22,624 nucleotides of DNA, from NCBI GenBank assembly GCA_937996795.1, contig CALKUH010000046.1, positions 1 to 22,624 of the forward strand, given 5' to 3'. The stretch is from an uncultured Verrucomicrobiota bacterium. GTDB lineage: Bacteria; Verrucomicrobiota; Kiritimatiellia; CAIVKH01. The position numbers were made by a program, and so were the translations under genes. Below, in pieces: positions 6,696 through 16,100 of this stretch (position 1 is the stretch's first letter; each line of letters opens with the position of its first letter). The notes beneath the pieces are model-generated. The model did no database searches and was not told where the DNA came from. It worked only from the letters and a program-made list of their open reading frames with translations.

Positions 6696-8981
6696 ATGAA
6701 ACTGGATCGGGAGCAGTTCTTCGAGCAGGTCGCGATTGCCATCAAACGCGGGCAGGTTGCGCAGTATTTCTTCGGGGACAACCTGGAAGGCTATTTCGAG
6801 GGGCACACCCACCGCTATGCGCAGGGCGCGGGCTACATCCTCAAACGGCGGGCGCTTTATCGCGATTTCCTGAGCTGGACAGGCGAGCGGATGAACGACC
6901 GCGAGGCCGCGGAAGGCGCGACGCTGTTCCCCTACGGGGTGCGGCATCAGCACGGGCCGAGCTGGTGGGACGAGTTTATGCTGCTGCGTAAACGGAAGGC
7001 GGTGGCGCTCCGTGTCTTCAGCCGGCGTCCGCAGTCGCTCGCGCTGGCCCCGCTCCTGGCCCTGCATCGCGAACACGTCGTGGTGTATCCCGCCGACGGC
7101 GCGATGCTGATCAGCAATCCCGAACGCTCGCTGCACATCGCGGTGAGTTCGAGCCAGCCGTTTAAGCACGATGGCAGCACGGAGCGCGACGGCCTGTTCG
7201 CGCCGATTTTCCGCACGCTTCAGGAGGAGACGGAGTTTACGCTTTACCTCGCCTTCGGGCGCGACGCCGAACGCGCGCTCGGACAGGCGCGACGCCTGCG
7301 CGAGGAGGACGGCGTCCGGCACCACAAGCAGGCCATCTTCGACCTGATGACGCGCAGCACGCTGTTCACGAGCAACGCCGACTACAACCGCGCGCTGGCG
7401 TGGGCGAAGCTGAGCAGCCTGTTCCTCGTCACGGAGGAATTCGGCAAGGGCATCTGGGCCGGGCTGCCGTGGTTCAAGGACAACTGGGGCCGCGACACCT
7501 TCATCGCCCTGCCCGGCACGCTGCTGGTGAGCGGTCAGTTCGAGGACGCGAAGGAGGTCATCCGCAACTTTGCGCGCTGGCAGAACACCGATCCGAAATC
7601 GCCGGTCTACGGACGCGTGCCCAACCGCGTCGCGAGTCCGACGGACATCATCTACAACACGACCGACGGCACGCCGTGGCTGATCCGGGAAATCGGCGAA
7701 TACCTCCAGTACACGGGCGATCTCGCCTTCGCGGAGGAAATCTTCCCGATGGTCAGGCTGGCCATCGAGGGCGCGATGAAGCGGTATGTGGACGCGAAGG
7801 GGTTCCTGACGCACGACGACGCCGACACCTGGATGGACGCGCGGATCGAGGGCAAGCTGCCGTGGTCCGCACGCGGCAACCGAGCCAACGACATCCAGGC
7901 GCTCTGGCACACCGCGCTGCTGACCGGCGCGCGGCTGGCGGAATTGAACAAGCAGAAGGCCCTCGCGAAGAAATGGCGTGAGGCGGCGGCGAAGCTGGAA
8001 AAGAACTTCGCGAAGACGTTCTGGGATCCGAAGCAGAAGGCGCTCGCGGACCGCGTGCGCGAGGACGGCTCTCGCGACCTGAAGGTGCGCCCGAACCAAC
8101 TCATGGTGCTGACCATCCCGTTTGATCGCTCGCTGCTTTCCGAAGAGCAGGAGGCCCGGGTGCTTGAACAGTCGGTCTCCGAACTGCTGTTCCCCCACGG
8201 CATCTGCTCGTTGAGCCCGCGCCACCCGTATTTCCACCCGCATCACCACCGCGATGAGTTGTGGCACTTCGACGCGGCGTACCACAACGGCACCATCTGG
8301 GGCTGGAACGCCGGATTCACCATCACGGCGCTCTGCCGCCACGCGCAACACGAGCTGGCTTGGGCGCTGGCCTCGAATCTGACGGACCAGATGTTGAAGC
8401 TGGGTTGCCGCGGCGGCATGAGCGAATTGGTGGAGGCGTTGCCCGACGCCAAGGGGAGGCTCACGCTGTCCGGCACATGGCAACAGGCGTGGAGCACCTC
8501 GGAGTTTGCGCGAAATGGGTATCAGGATTTCGCCGGGTTCACCCCCCGCCTCCTGGACAACCAACTCCGCCTCGCCTCGCACATTCCGGATGAATGGACC
8601 AATTTCAGCGCATCGTTCCCGTTCGGACGCGACGGCCGCCTGCATGTGAGCTTCACACGCCAGCACGGCAAGGAAGTCTACCTCATCCAGTTGGAGGGGC
8701 CGACGCACCCACTCGAATTCGAGCTGACGCACGAGTCCAGCGGCCATCGTTTCGACGTGCGCCACGCCCTCAAGCACGGGGACACGTTGATGATCGTCAT
8801 CAGCGGGAAGGAAGCGACGGTCGGCCTCAATGGACAGTTTGCGGGGAAACCGGTCAAAGGAATCAAACAGCCCAAGCGCAAGCCGCTGGTGTTTGCGAAG
8901 CCGCCCGCCAAGGCAACGTTCAAGACCATGGCGCAAGCTCATTACCTTCAGCAGATCATCGAATCCGGCTCTTTTGAGTAA
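6696..8981 (+). CDS. Glycogen-debranching-type amylo-alpha-1,6-glucosidase
   Basis: This 761-residue protein has a GDE_C-type (alpha/alpha)6-barrel in its middle: GLPWFKDNWGRDTFIALPGT (about 260-280), GRVPNR, YNTTDGTPWLI, a DADTWMDA block near 375, LWHTALL, and HNGTIWGWNAGF near 530. It likely removes alpha-1,6-linked branch glucose from glycogen or limit dextrins. The Asp in TTDGTPW and the acidic residues of the DADTW block are candidate catalytic residues by family analogy. The N-terminal 220 residues and a beta-rich tail after about 625 are less familiar. No signal peptide is seen, so it is cytoplasmic. I chose ATG 6696 over TTG 6690. It could act on other alpha-glucans. The long antisense frame over this gene is a shadow. 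Confidence 0.85.
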   Translation: MKLDREQFFEQVAIAIKRGQVAQYFFGDNLEGYFEGHTHRYAQGAGYILKRRALYRDFLSWTGERMNDREAAEGATLFPYGVRHQHGPSWWDEFMLLRKRKAVALRVFSRRPQSLALAPLLALHREHVVVYPADGAMLISNPERSLHIAVSSSQPFKHDGSTERDGLFAPIFRTLQEETEFTLYLAFGRDAERALGQARRLREEDGVRHHKQAIFDLMTRSTLFTSNADYNRALAWAKLSSLFLVTEEFGKGIWAGLPWFKDNWGRDTFIALPGTLLVSGQFEDAKEVIRNFARWQNTDPKSPVYGRVPNRVASPTDIIYNTTDGTPWLIREIGEYLQYTGDLAFAEEIFPMVRLAIEGAMKRYVDAKGFLTHDDADTWMDARIEGKLPWSARGNRANDIQALWHTALLTGARLAELNKQKALAKKWREAAAKLEKNFAKTFWDPKQKALADRVREDGSRDLKVRPNQLMVLTIPFDRSLLSEEQEARVLEQSVSELLFPHGICSLSPRHPYFHPHHHRDELWHFDAAYHNGTIWGWNAGFTITALCRHAQHELAWALASNLTDQMLKLGCRGGMSELVEALPDAKGRLTLSGTWQQAWSTSEFARNGYQDFAGFTPRLLDNQLRLASHIPDEWTNFSASFPFGRDGRLHVSFTRQHGKEVYLIQLEGPTHPLEFELTHESSGHRFDVRHALKHGDTLMIVISGKEATVGLNGQFAGKPVKGIKQPKRKPLVFAKPPAKATFKTMAQAHYLQQIIESGSFE

Positions 8982-8999
8982 GCGATTCGCCACTTCGCG

Positions 9000-10595
9000 A
9001 TGAAGGGAGCCGCCGGAATTTTTCGAGTTTCGCACGCGTCTTTAGCGCCGGCGCTGGTGATCTTTCTCCTGCTTTGCCTGTGGGGCTTGTTCCGTGGAAA
9101 TCTGACCTCGAACGAGGTCACCAAGTTTACCGATGCGATGCAGGAGTTGGATCCTGGATGGATTCCCGGGCTCTTTCCGAATGGACCGGAGCCCGGGCGG
9201 CGGCAGTGGTTGTTTCAACTCCTGATGGCTCCCCTGCTTCCCCACGGTTTCCTGCTGGCCTCCATTGTCGGACGGCTCGCGGGATACGCGCTGTTGGCCG
9301 TCGGACTGGCCGCCCTCCGGCAAGCCCTGGGGTTGCGCATGCTTTTTTTCATCCCCGCCGTGGCGTGGATGGACCAGTACCCGTCGATGGTCGCGTATGA
9401 ATCCGTGACGCGCCTGATGGAGCCCAAGCTTTTCAGTTATGGCCTCGTCTTTCTCGCCCTGGGGCATGCGCTTCGCCCGCTCCCCCGCCTGAACCACATC
9501 GCCCTCTCGCTGGGGCTGGCGACCTCCATGCACGTATTGGTGGGTTTCTATGCATCGCTTGCAATGGGGCTTGTGCTGCTGTTGCACCATCGTGTGGTGT
9601 TGTTCTCGGGGCGAACGGCGTGGCAGGCGCCATTGATCTATCTCGCGGCGTCCTGTTTCGCATGGCGTCCCCTTTGGACCCTCTGGAGCGGCGGCATACA
9701 TGCAGATAACGCCGCCGCGCTGCCTGCCTCCTTCCTCTATTCCTTTATTCGCGTGGCGCACCATGTGGATCCGTCAACGTGGACGTCCGGAAGCTGGCTG
9801 CGAATCCTGTTCTGGTGCGCACTCTTCGCAACGGCTGCCGCCCTGCGTCTGCGCGAAACCCGGCCCGGCTCAATCGCTGAACGCGGCCTGATTACGTTTA
9901 CGGCAGGCAGTCTTGCGATATTTGCGGCAGGCCTTGCCATCGCACCGTTTGACGGAGAAGGCCGCTGGCTTCGGTACTATCCGTTCCGACTGGCGGATGT
10001 GATGTTGCCGTTCGCCGCATGCCTCCTCCTTGCGCTGCGCGTGCAGACCGCATCCCGCAGCGACCGGGGCCGTTTCCTGGTAGCGCTTGCACGCGTGGCG
10101 ATGGGTGTGATGCTTCTGGCCTCCGCCGTCGCTTGCAGCCGGCACGTGCAAGACCTGCGCACGTTTCCCGGCCGCGGTCAGGGTCTCTCACGCGCGTGGC
10201 TGGATACGATGGACTGGATACGCACACACACGCCGTCGGACGCCTACTTTATTGTGCCGCCCAATCGCTCGGCGTCATTTCCCTGGCTGGCGCGCCGCCG
10301 CGTGCTGGGCACTTTCAAACAGGTCACCTTGAGCGGCGGGCTGCAGGAGTGGTATCGACGCATGAACGAGTTGGCCGCATGGGACGGTCCCTGGCCGGTG
10401 CGGGGCTACAAGGCGGGCCTCTGGCTCGAAGATCGGTACCTGGCCCTCGACGAGTCCCAAGTCAGCCGTTTGATGGAGACGCATGGAGCGAAGTATTTTC
10501 TGACGAGCAACAGGCACCAGCTCGGTTTGCCACGTGTGTATCAGAATGTAGAGTACGCCGTGTACGCGAAGCTGCAGGAGACCCATTCGCCGTGA
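9000..10595 (+). CDS. Polytopic membrane protein, DUF6798-like, possible GT-C-type transferase
   Basis: This 531-residue protein has about ten membrane segments between residues 15 and 375, then a soluble domain of about 150 residues. The first external loop has NEVTKFTDAMQELDPGWIPG, which resembles the acidic loop of GT-C glycosyltransferases. The C-terminal WIRTHTPSDAYFIVPP followed by RRRVLGTFKQ and EWYRRMNEL fits my memory of DUF6798; no reaction is established for that family. The start at 9000 has no visible Shine-Dalgarno and lies 18 nt after the debranching enzyme stop. The stop overlaps the next start (GTGA at 10592-10595), so it is made together with the phosphatase-superfamily protein. 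Glycosyl or phospho-group transfer at the envelope is inference. Confidence 0.6.
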   Translation: MKGAAGIFRVSHASLAPALVIFLLLCLWGLFRGNLTSNEVTKFTDAMQELDPGWIPGLFPNGPEPGRRQWLFQLLMAPLLPHGFLLASIVGRLAGYALLAVGLAALRQALGLRMLFFIPAVAWMDQYPSMVAYESVTRLMEPKLFSYGLVFLALGHALRPLPRLNHIALSLGLATSMHVLVGFYASLAMGLVLLLHHRVVLFSGRTAWQAPLIYLAASCFAWRPLWTLWSGGIHADNAAALPASFLYSFIRVAHHVDPSTWTSGSWLRILFWCALFATAAALRLRETRPGSIAERGLITFTAGSLAIFAAGLAIAPFDGEGRWLRYYPFRLADVMLPFAACLLLALRVQTASRSDRGRFLVALARVAMGVMLLASAVACSRHVQDLRTFPGRGQGLSRAWLDTMDWIRTHTPSDAYFIVPPNRSASFPWLARRRVLGTFKQVTLSGGLQEWYRRMNELAAWDGPWPVRGYKAGLWLEDRYLALDESQVSRLMETHGAKYFLTSNRHQLGLPRVYQNVEYAVYAKLQETHSP

Positions 10596-11824
10596 GCGCA
10601 CCGTCCTTGCTGGTGCTGTATGTGCCGTCACTCGATCGCCGACGCCTTGCCCCCGAGGTGACGCCGTTCCTCAGCGCAGCCCTCGCGGAGCATCCCGTGG
10701 TTGAACTGGAGACGCATCCATCCGTCGAGCTGCTGCCCACGCTCGCGACGGGCGCATGGCCGCATGAGCATTGGGTCTGGCAGGTTCGCATGAAACCATC
10801 TGCGCCACGCACCCTGCTGGACTGTGCGTGGGATGCGCTGCCCCACCGATGGAGCACCGCCCTGCAGTGCATCCGGCATTGGTGGGATCCCTCGTTTGAC
10901 CTGCCCACCGTCGAGCCCCGGCGACGGCGTCGCTTTGAGCTGCACCGCTTCAAAATGCTCCGGCGACAAGGTGGCGGTTTGCAGCAAATGAGCTTCGGAG
11001 GCTGTCCCTCCATCTTCTCTGCCCTGCCCGGGCAAGCCCGCCATCGCACGTTGTTTTCGCTCAAGCAGGCGCCGGACGGATTCGCATCGTGGATCGACGG
11101 ACGCGTGAAACTCGACTTGATTGAGTTCTATGCGCTCGACTTGTTCTCGCACTGGAACCTGGACAGGCCGGATGCGATGCGAGAGATGCTGGCTCGCACG
11201 GATCGTATGATTGCAGACGCGGTCGCCCGGGCGTCCGCGCTCGGATTGCGGACGCTCCTGGTGGTCGATCACGGACAGGAGCCCGTGCAGCGGACGATTG
11301 ATCTCCCCGGCACGCTCCGCGCCTCCGGTGTGCCGCCCCACGAATACAGCTATTTCACCGAAATCACGAATGCGCGCCTTTGGTACTTTACGGAACGAGC
11401 CCGCGCGGTGCTGGGTGCATTACTCGGCCGGCTCCCGGGCGCGACCTACCTGGACAACAAAGGCCTGTCCCGATTCAACGTGTCGTTCCGGGAGGAGGAC
11501 GGGTTCGGCGACGCATACCTGATCGCAGAGCCCGGGGCCATTTTCTTCCCGCACGACTTTTATCATCCGATTGTGAATCTCTATATGTCGCTCACGACGG
11601 GCGAACAGGCATCGCGCCGCTTGAACCCGGTGCACCGGGGCGCGCATGGGTACCTGCCGGGACCCCCGGCCGACCATGGCTATCTGGTGGCACTCGATCA
11701 GGCGATCGCTCCGCGTGCTGCGCAAGCACAGTTGATCGACGTCGCTCCGACGCTGCTGAATCTTCTCGGCACACCCATCCCGGCCAGCATGCGCGGGCGC
11801 CCGCTCTACCCGGGCGTGGAATAG
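10592..11824 (+). CDS. Alkaline-phosphatase-superfamily enzyme (phosphodiesterase/phosphotransferase-like)
   Basis: This 410-residue protein shows the metal-site pattern of the alkaline phosphatase superfamily. PSVELLPTLATGAWPHEHW places Ser44 as the likely nucleophile, nine residues before TG. D183 and H187 lie in ALDLFSHW, D226 and H227 in VVDHG, and a late His in RGAHGYLPG; the C-terminus has the usual DVAPTLLNLLGTPIP and GRPLY. GTG 10592 overlaps the upstream stop and has GCAGGAG about 12 nt before it; the open frame back to 10019 is a shadow. No signal peptide is seen, so it may face the cytoplasm. Coupling to a membrane protein suggests that it processes or transfers phospho-groups on an envelope component. 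The usual VDHG-upstream N-terminal Asp motif (DGL) is replaced by PSLD (D15). Its 3' end overlaps the convergent aminotransferase gene by 19 bp. Confidence 0.7.
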   Translation: MSAPSLLVLYVPSLDRRRLAPEVTPFLSAALAEHPVVELETHPSVELLPTLATGAWPHEHWVWQVRMKPSAPRTLLDCAWDALPHRWSTALQCIRHWWDPSFDLPTVEPRRRRRFELHRFKMLRRQGGGLQQMSFGGCPSIFSALPGQARHRTLFSLKQAPDGFASWIDGRVKLDLIEFYALDLFSHWNLDRPDAMREMLARTDRMIADAVARASALGLRTLLVVDHGQEPVQRTIDLPGTLRASGVPPHEYSYFTEITNARLWYFTERARAVLGALLGRLPGATYLDNKGLSRFNVSFREEDGFGDAYLIAEPGAIFFPHDFYHPIVNLYMSLTTGEQASRRLNPVHRGAHGYLPGPPADHGYLVALDQAIAPRAAQAQLIDVAPTLLNLLGTPIPASMRGRPLYPGVE

Positions 11825-12990
11825 CGGCGGGCCTCCCAACGGGCGCGCGCGTCGCGAAGGCAGGCTCCGGCGGCGCGCAAGGTCTCCTCTTTCTTGGCAA
11901 AGTGGAACCGGATCATCGGCGGAACGGCTTCGCGGAAGAAGCTGGAGCCGGGCACCCCGGCCACCCCGCCTTCCGCCGCGAACCACTCGGCGGCCGCCCT
12001 GTCGTTCGCGAAGCCCCAATCGGACACGTCCACCAACACATAATACGCGCCCTGCGGTTCGGTGAATCGAAAGCCCCCTTCGCGCAGGAGTTCGAGGAGC
12101 AGCGCACGTTTGGCCGCGTAGGCCCGTCCGAGTTCCTCGTAGTAGGTGTCGGGAAATTCCAGCGCCGTCACGGCCGCTTCCTGTAGCGGCGCCGCCGCGC
12201 CGACGGTCAGGAAATCGTGCACCTTGCGTGCCGCCTCAATCACATGCGGCGCGGCCTGCACATAGCCGAGGCGCCAGCCGGTGATCGAATAGGTCTTCGA
12301 CAGCGAGTTGCACACAATCGTGCGGTCGGCCAGACCGGGCAACGCGGCGGCGTACACATGCCGGTGCGGCGGATAGACGATGTGCTCGTAGACGTCGTCC
12401 ATGATCAGGAAGGCATCGTGCCGTTCGCAGAGCGAGCCAATGAATTGCAGTTCCTCGCGCGTGAAGACCTTGCCGCACGGGTTCGACGGATTGCAGACGA
12501 TGATCGCTTTCGGCTTGCGCGCGAAGGCCGCTTCGAGTGCGGCGGGATCAAAGGTGAAATCCGGCGGGTGCAGCGGCACGAAAAGCGGCTCAGCCCCTGA
12601 CAGAATGGCGTCGGCCGCATAGTTCTCATAAAACGGCGAGAAGACGATAACGCGGTCGCCGGGATTGCAGGCGGTCATCATTGCGACCATCATCGCCTCG
12701 GTACTGCCGCAGGTGACGACCAGGTTGCGGTCCGGATCCACCGGCACACCGGACCAGCGTGTGATCTTTCGTGCGAGCGCTTCACGGAAACGCGGCGCGC
12801 CCCAGGTGATCGCATATTGGTGGTTGGATCCGCGCGCCTCGCGCGCCAGCGCGTCCATCAACTCGACCGGCGGATCGAAGTCCGGAAACCCCTGGGCCAG
12901 GTTGATCGCGTTGTGACGACGGGCAATGCGCGTCATTTCCCGAATCACCGATTCAGTGAACACGGAGAGGCGGCGGGCTACGTCAGGCAT
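11806..12990 (-). CDS. PLP-dependent aminotransferase, class I/II (aspartate/methionine/kynurenine-like)
   Basis: This 394-residue fold-type I aminotransferase is full length for the family. It starts with NAINLAQGFPDFDPP, has the HQYAITWGAPRFREAL block, the cofactor-ring site near SPFYENYAADA, CNPSNPCGKVFTREEL, DDVYEHIVY, and the Schiff-base lysine K232 in NSLSKTYSITGWRLGY. A late IRFHFAKKEETL carries the carboxylate-binding Arg. The NLAQGFPDFDPP opening is typical of the kynurenine/glutamine and methionine transaminase branch, so the exact substrate is open. ATG 12990 has no Shine-Dalgarno, only GGCAGTATCGCGCG before it. It stands alone between the convergent phosphatase-superfamily gene and the REP-like element. 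Confidence 0.9.
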   Translation of the reverse strand: MPDVARRLSVFTESVIREMTRIARRHNAINLAQGFPDFDPPVELMDALAREARGSNHQYAITWGAPRFREALARKITRWSGVPVDPDRNLVVTCGSTEAMMVAMMTACNPGDRVIVFSPFYENYAADAILSGAEPLFVPLHPPDFTFDPAALEAAFARKPKAIIVCNPSNPCGKVFTREELQFIGSLCERHDAFLIMDDVYEHIVYPPHRHVYAAALPGLADRTIVCNSLSKTYSITGWRLGYVQAAPHVIEAARKVHDFLTVGAAAPLQEAAVTALEFPDTYYEELGRAYAAKRALLLELLREGGFRFTEPQGAYYVLVDVSDWGFANDRAAAEWFAAEGGVAGVPGSSFFREAVPPMIRFHFAKKEETLRAAGACLRDARARWEARRYSTPG

Positions 12991-13049
12991 CGCGCGATAC
13001 TGCCCGCAGATGCGTGCCGCGTCCAGTCCGCACCGCTCGCCTCGGCGCC

Positions 13050-13108
13050 CTGTAGCCGCGCTCGATGAGCGCGGTTTCCGGCGGAGCGGTCAGCGACCGC
13101 GTCTACAG
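13050..13108. repeat. REPIN-like palindromic element between the amylase and aminotransferase genes
   Basis: This 59-bp element is bounded by CTGTAG and CTACAG. It holds two hairpins: CCGCGCTC-GAT-GAGCGCGG (13056-13074, 8-bp stem) and GCGGTC-AGC-GACCGC (13086-13100, 6-bp stem). Each half read from its own end has the same plan, CTGTAG-M-CGCG-x-TCG-x-TGA-x-CGC, so it is a pair of related REP-like units in inverted orientation. It sits 16 nt after the amylase stop codon. There is no U-tract, but the hairpins could protect the amylase mRNA 3' end. Confidence 0.7.
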
Positions 13109-13124
13109 AAGGAGGAGCAATGCC

Positions 13125-16100
13125 TCAGTTTCCGATCCGCGCGAAAGGCTCGGTGAACACGTCGGCATCGGACCACTCCTTGGACGAGTTCCAGACTTCA
13201 ACGCCCTGGGTGTCCGTCGTTGCCGAGCTGTTGGGAATAGTGTCCAGCGCCGACTGGGAGCCGCCGGTGATCATGACGCCCAGCCCGCCGCTTTCCAACT
13301 GGGCCCGGGTCATGCCGATGGACGCGAGCGGAATCTTGATTTCATAGAAACTGTCGCGCGCGGTGTTGTGTCCCTGGGTCAGGAAATTACGGTTCGGCGC
13401 GCCCTGGTTGTTGCGCTCATCGCAATCGCCCACGCCCCACAACTCGGAGCCGCCGGCATAGCCATCGCCATTGTCCACGGTGATGCCCCACCCCGCGAAG
13501 GTGTTGTAGGTGGTGCCCAGTTGCGGATCACCCGCCCACAGGTTGCCGGGCAGTGCGGTGGACATGTAGGAGGCGCCCGCCCACAGGTCGCCGCGCATGT
13601 AGATCTGGAAATCCGGCGTATCGACACCAGCCCAGCTGTTGCTCTTGGCCCACATGTCGCCCGTGCTGCCGCCGCTCTTGGTGTTCAGCACGATACTGAT
13701 GAGGTGGCCGCCGTTGTTGGAGATTTTGCCGCTGGCCGCGCCGCCGGCATTGGCCGGATCCAGCACATCCGTCACGTCCACGAACTGCCAGGCCAGATAC
13801 AGGTTGTTGTCATCCCAGCACGCCCAGGCATGCGTGAGGTCGATGGGCGCCTCGTGCATGGTCCAATTGCTGCCGAGCGAGCGCGGGTCATCGTTCACCA
13901 TGTCCAGCGCGATGAGCATGTTGGTGGTCCACTCGCCGCTGGTGTTCGCGCCGTCGATCGTGATGCCCGAGGAACGGTACTGGCCCTTCGTCGGGTTGGT
14001 CGAATAGGGCCGGTTGCCGCCCGGGATGAATCCGCCATTCACGCTGACGCTGTAGTTGTTGCCATTCTGGCTGTCCCACGTGGAGTTGTTCTGGGCGTCC
14101 TTCGCCTCCAGCGCGTATTGGATCACCGTGCCGGCCGCGAAGCTGCCGATGTTCACCGCCCACAGGTCGTTGGTGGCGTTGGATCCGGTCTTGGTCATGT
14201 TGGTGTAGATCCAGCTGCCGCCGTTGGCCCGGTACAACGCGCCCACGCTCGCCGCCGCCCCGATGGGCGCGGTCTGGATGCGGATGGTCAGGGCCTCGTT
14301 CGTGTCCCACTGGCCGGCCGGCGGGTCGGTGTGCACATTGCCGGTCCACGAAATCTGCACCGGCGCGGCGGTCTTCGTGAAGGTGTAGAGCTTCTCATCG
14401 GTCACGCCATTCAGGGTGCCGCCGAACAGGCTCAGCGTGCGCGTCTGCCCGTTCGTCATGCCCGCGCCGAAGGCCAGCACCTGTCCGTTCGTGAACGCCG
14501 TGGCCGCCCCACCCTGCACGGTGTAGGTGGAGGAGGTCACGTTGACACCGCTGACGGCGAGCACGATGTTCAGGCTCTCGGCGCTGAAGTTGCCGCCGCC
14601 GGGGGTGGCGCTGACCGTCACGCGATCGCCGGGCTGGTTCAGCGGCGGCACCTGCACGCGGATGCGCATGACCGCGGCGGTCTGCGGCATGGCCGGGATG
14701 TTGATGATGCCATTTACGCTGGGATGCGTGGAATACGGCGTCCAGTTCCAGATCCCGCCGTCCACGCGATCCGCCACATCCATGACATAGGTGACCGTCT
14801 GCCCGCCGTGCTTGGCCATGTACGCCACGCCGCCGGCCATGCCCAACAGTTCCAGCGCGTCCGTGTTGGTGGGATTCAGGCCCGAGAAGTATTCGGCGCG
14901 ATCCGGAATACCGTCCCCGTCGTAATCGCTGGTGGAGGTCAGCAGATGCGAGTGCGGCAGGTTGTTCGTGATCCACGACTCCGGCACACCCAGATCATCG
15001 CCGGCGGACGGCGGAATGATTTTCAGCCCGGCGAGATTCACGAAGCTGAAGGCAAAGTTGCCGAATGCATCCGGCAATTCGCTGTTGCCCAGCGTCGCGC
15101 TGGCGCCCAGGTAGCGTCCGGAGATGAACCGGTTGTCATTGGACGTGCTGCCGGTGACCATCAACCCGGAGAGGTACAGGTTGGTCAGGCTTGCCGCGTT
15201 GGTGACACCGAAGGCGGACAGCGGGATGGCGGCCTCCCAGTTGGCGGCGAGCCGGTTGCCCACGCCGTAGCCGCCGAACTGCGAGAGCTTGGAGCCGGGC
15301 ACGGTGGCGAAGGCGGTTCCACCGGATGGCGTGGCGAAGATGCCCTGGCCAAAGTTGAACCCGCCGGAACCGTACATTTCGAAGTTCGTGTAGCTGCCGT
15401 CGCCATACACATCACCCAGCAGGATCGCCATCGATATGGCGGGCTGGTAGGCCGTGTTGTGGAGTTTGTCGAGGCCGTTGGGCAGGCCGGCGAAGTTCCA
15501 CAAGTTCCCGCTGCCCGCGTTTGCACCGCCGCTCAGGAACACGATGTAGGCGTTGTTCGTGCTGTCCGTGGGGAGCGAGACGCCGGTGCCGCCGACATAC
15601 AGGTACGTGTCGTCATAGTTGACGTACACGCTGCCGAAGCTGCCGAATCCGTTCGTTCCGCTCGTCGTGGCCGCCTGGCCGGTGGTGTCGAAGTCGAAAC
15701 TGTCCGACAGGTTGTCCGGACTACCCGGATTTCCGATGACCGGAGAGTGAACCATCATGCGCACACCGACCTCGCCGACGATCGCGCGGAAGTTCTGGCC
15801 GCCGTTGTTGTCCCACTTCTCCGGCGCGGTGGACTGGGCCACCAGCGCGTACTGGACAATGGTTCCATCCGGATACGGGCCGAGCGCCGCGTTCCAGATG
15901 TCATTATTGTTGTTGGTCGTCACCCACCCGAGGGCCTGCTGGCTCCAGGTGGCGCCGCCATTGATGGAATACACCATCGCCACGTTCGTCGCGATGCCGG
16001 CCGGCCACGTCTCGGTCGTGATGGTGATCGTGCTGGCCGGCGTGATCGCGCCGTTGGTCGGGCTGTGACGCGTCGCGCCGATCCACAGGTCCTCGGCCAG

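Noticed and set aside
6555..9035. An 826-codon open frame on the minus strand opposite the debranching enzyme
   Set aside because: It shows Arg/His/Ala/Val-rich antisense composition and no domain; the plus strand encodes clear GDE_C motifs. The frame also spans the repeat cluster and the promoter region.
10019..10591. Upstream extension of the phosphatase-superfamily frame
   Set aside because: It overlaps the conserved membrane protein gene in another frame, and the GTG at 10592 has a stop/start overlap and a Shine-Dalgarno-like GCAGGAG.
13120..13347. A plus-strand ORF of 75 codons with a strong AGGAGG 4 nt before its ATG
   Set aside because: It is antisense to the conserved C-terminal module of the amylase and has no recognisable features. 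The AGGAGG is in the short tail after the amylase stop and may be chance, though a start here cannot be excluded without expression data.
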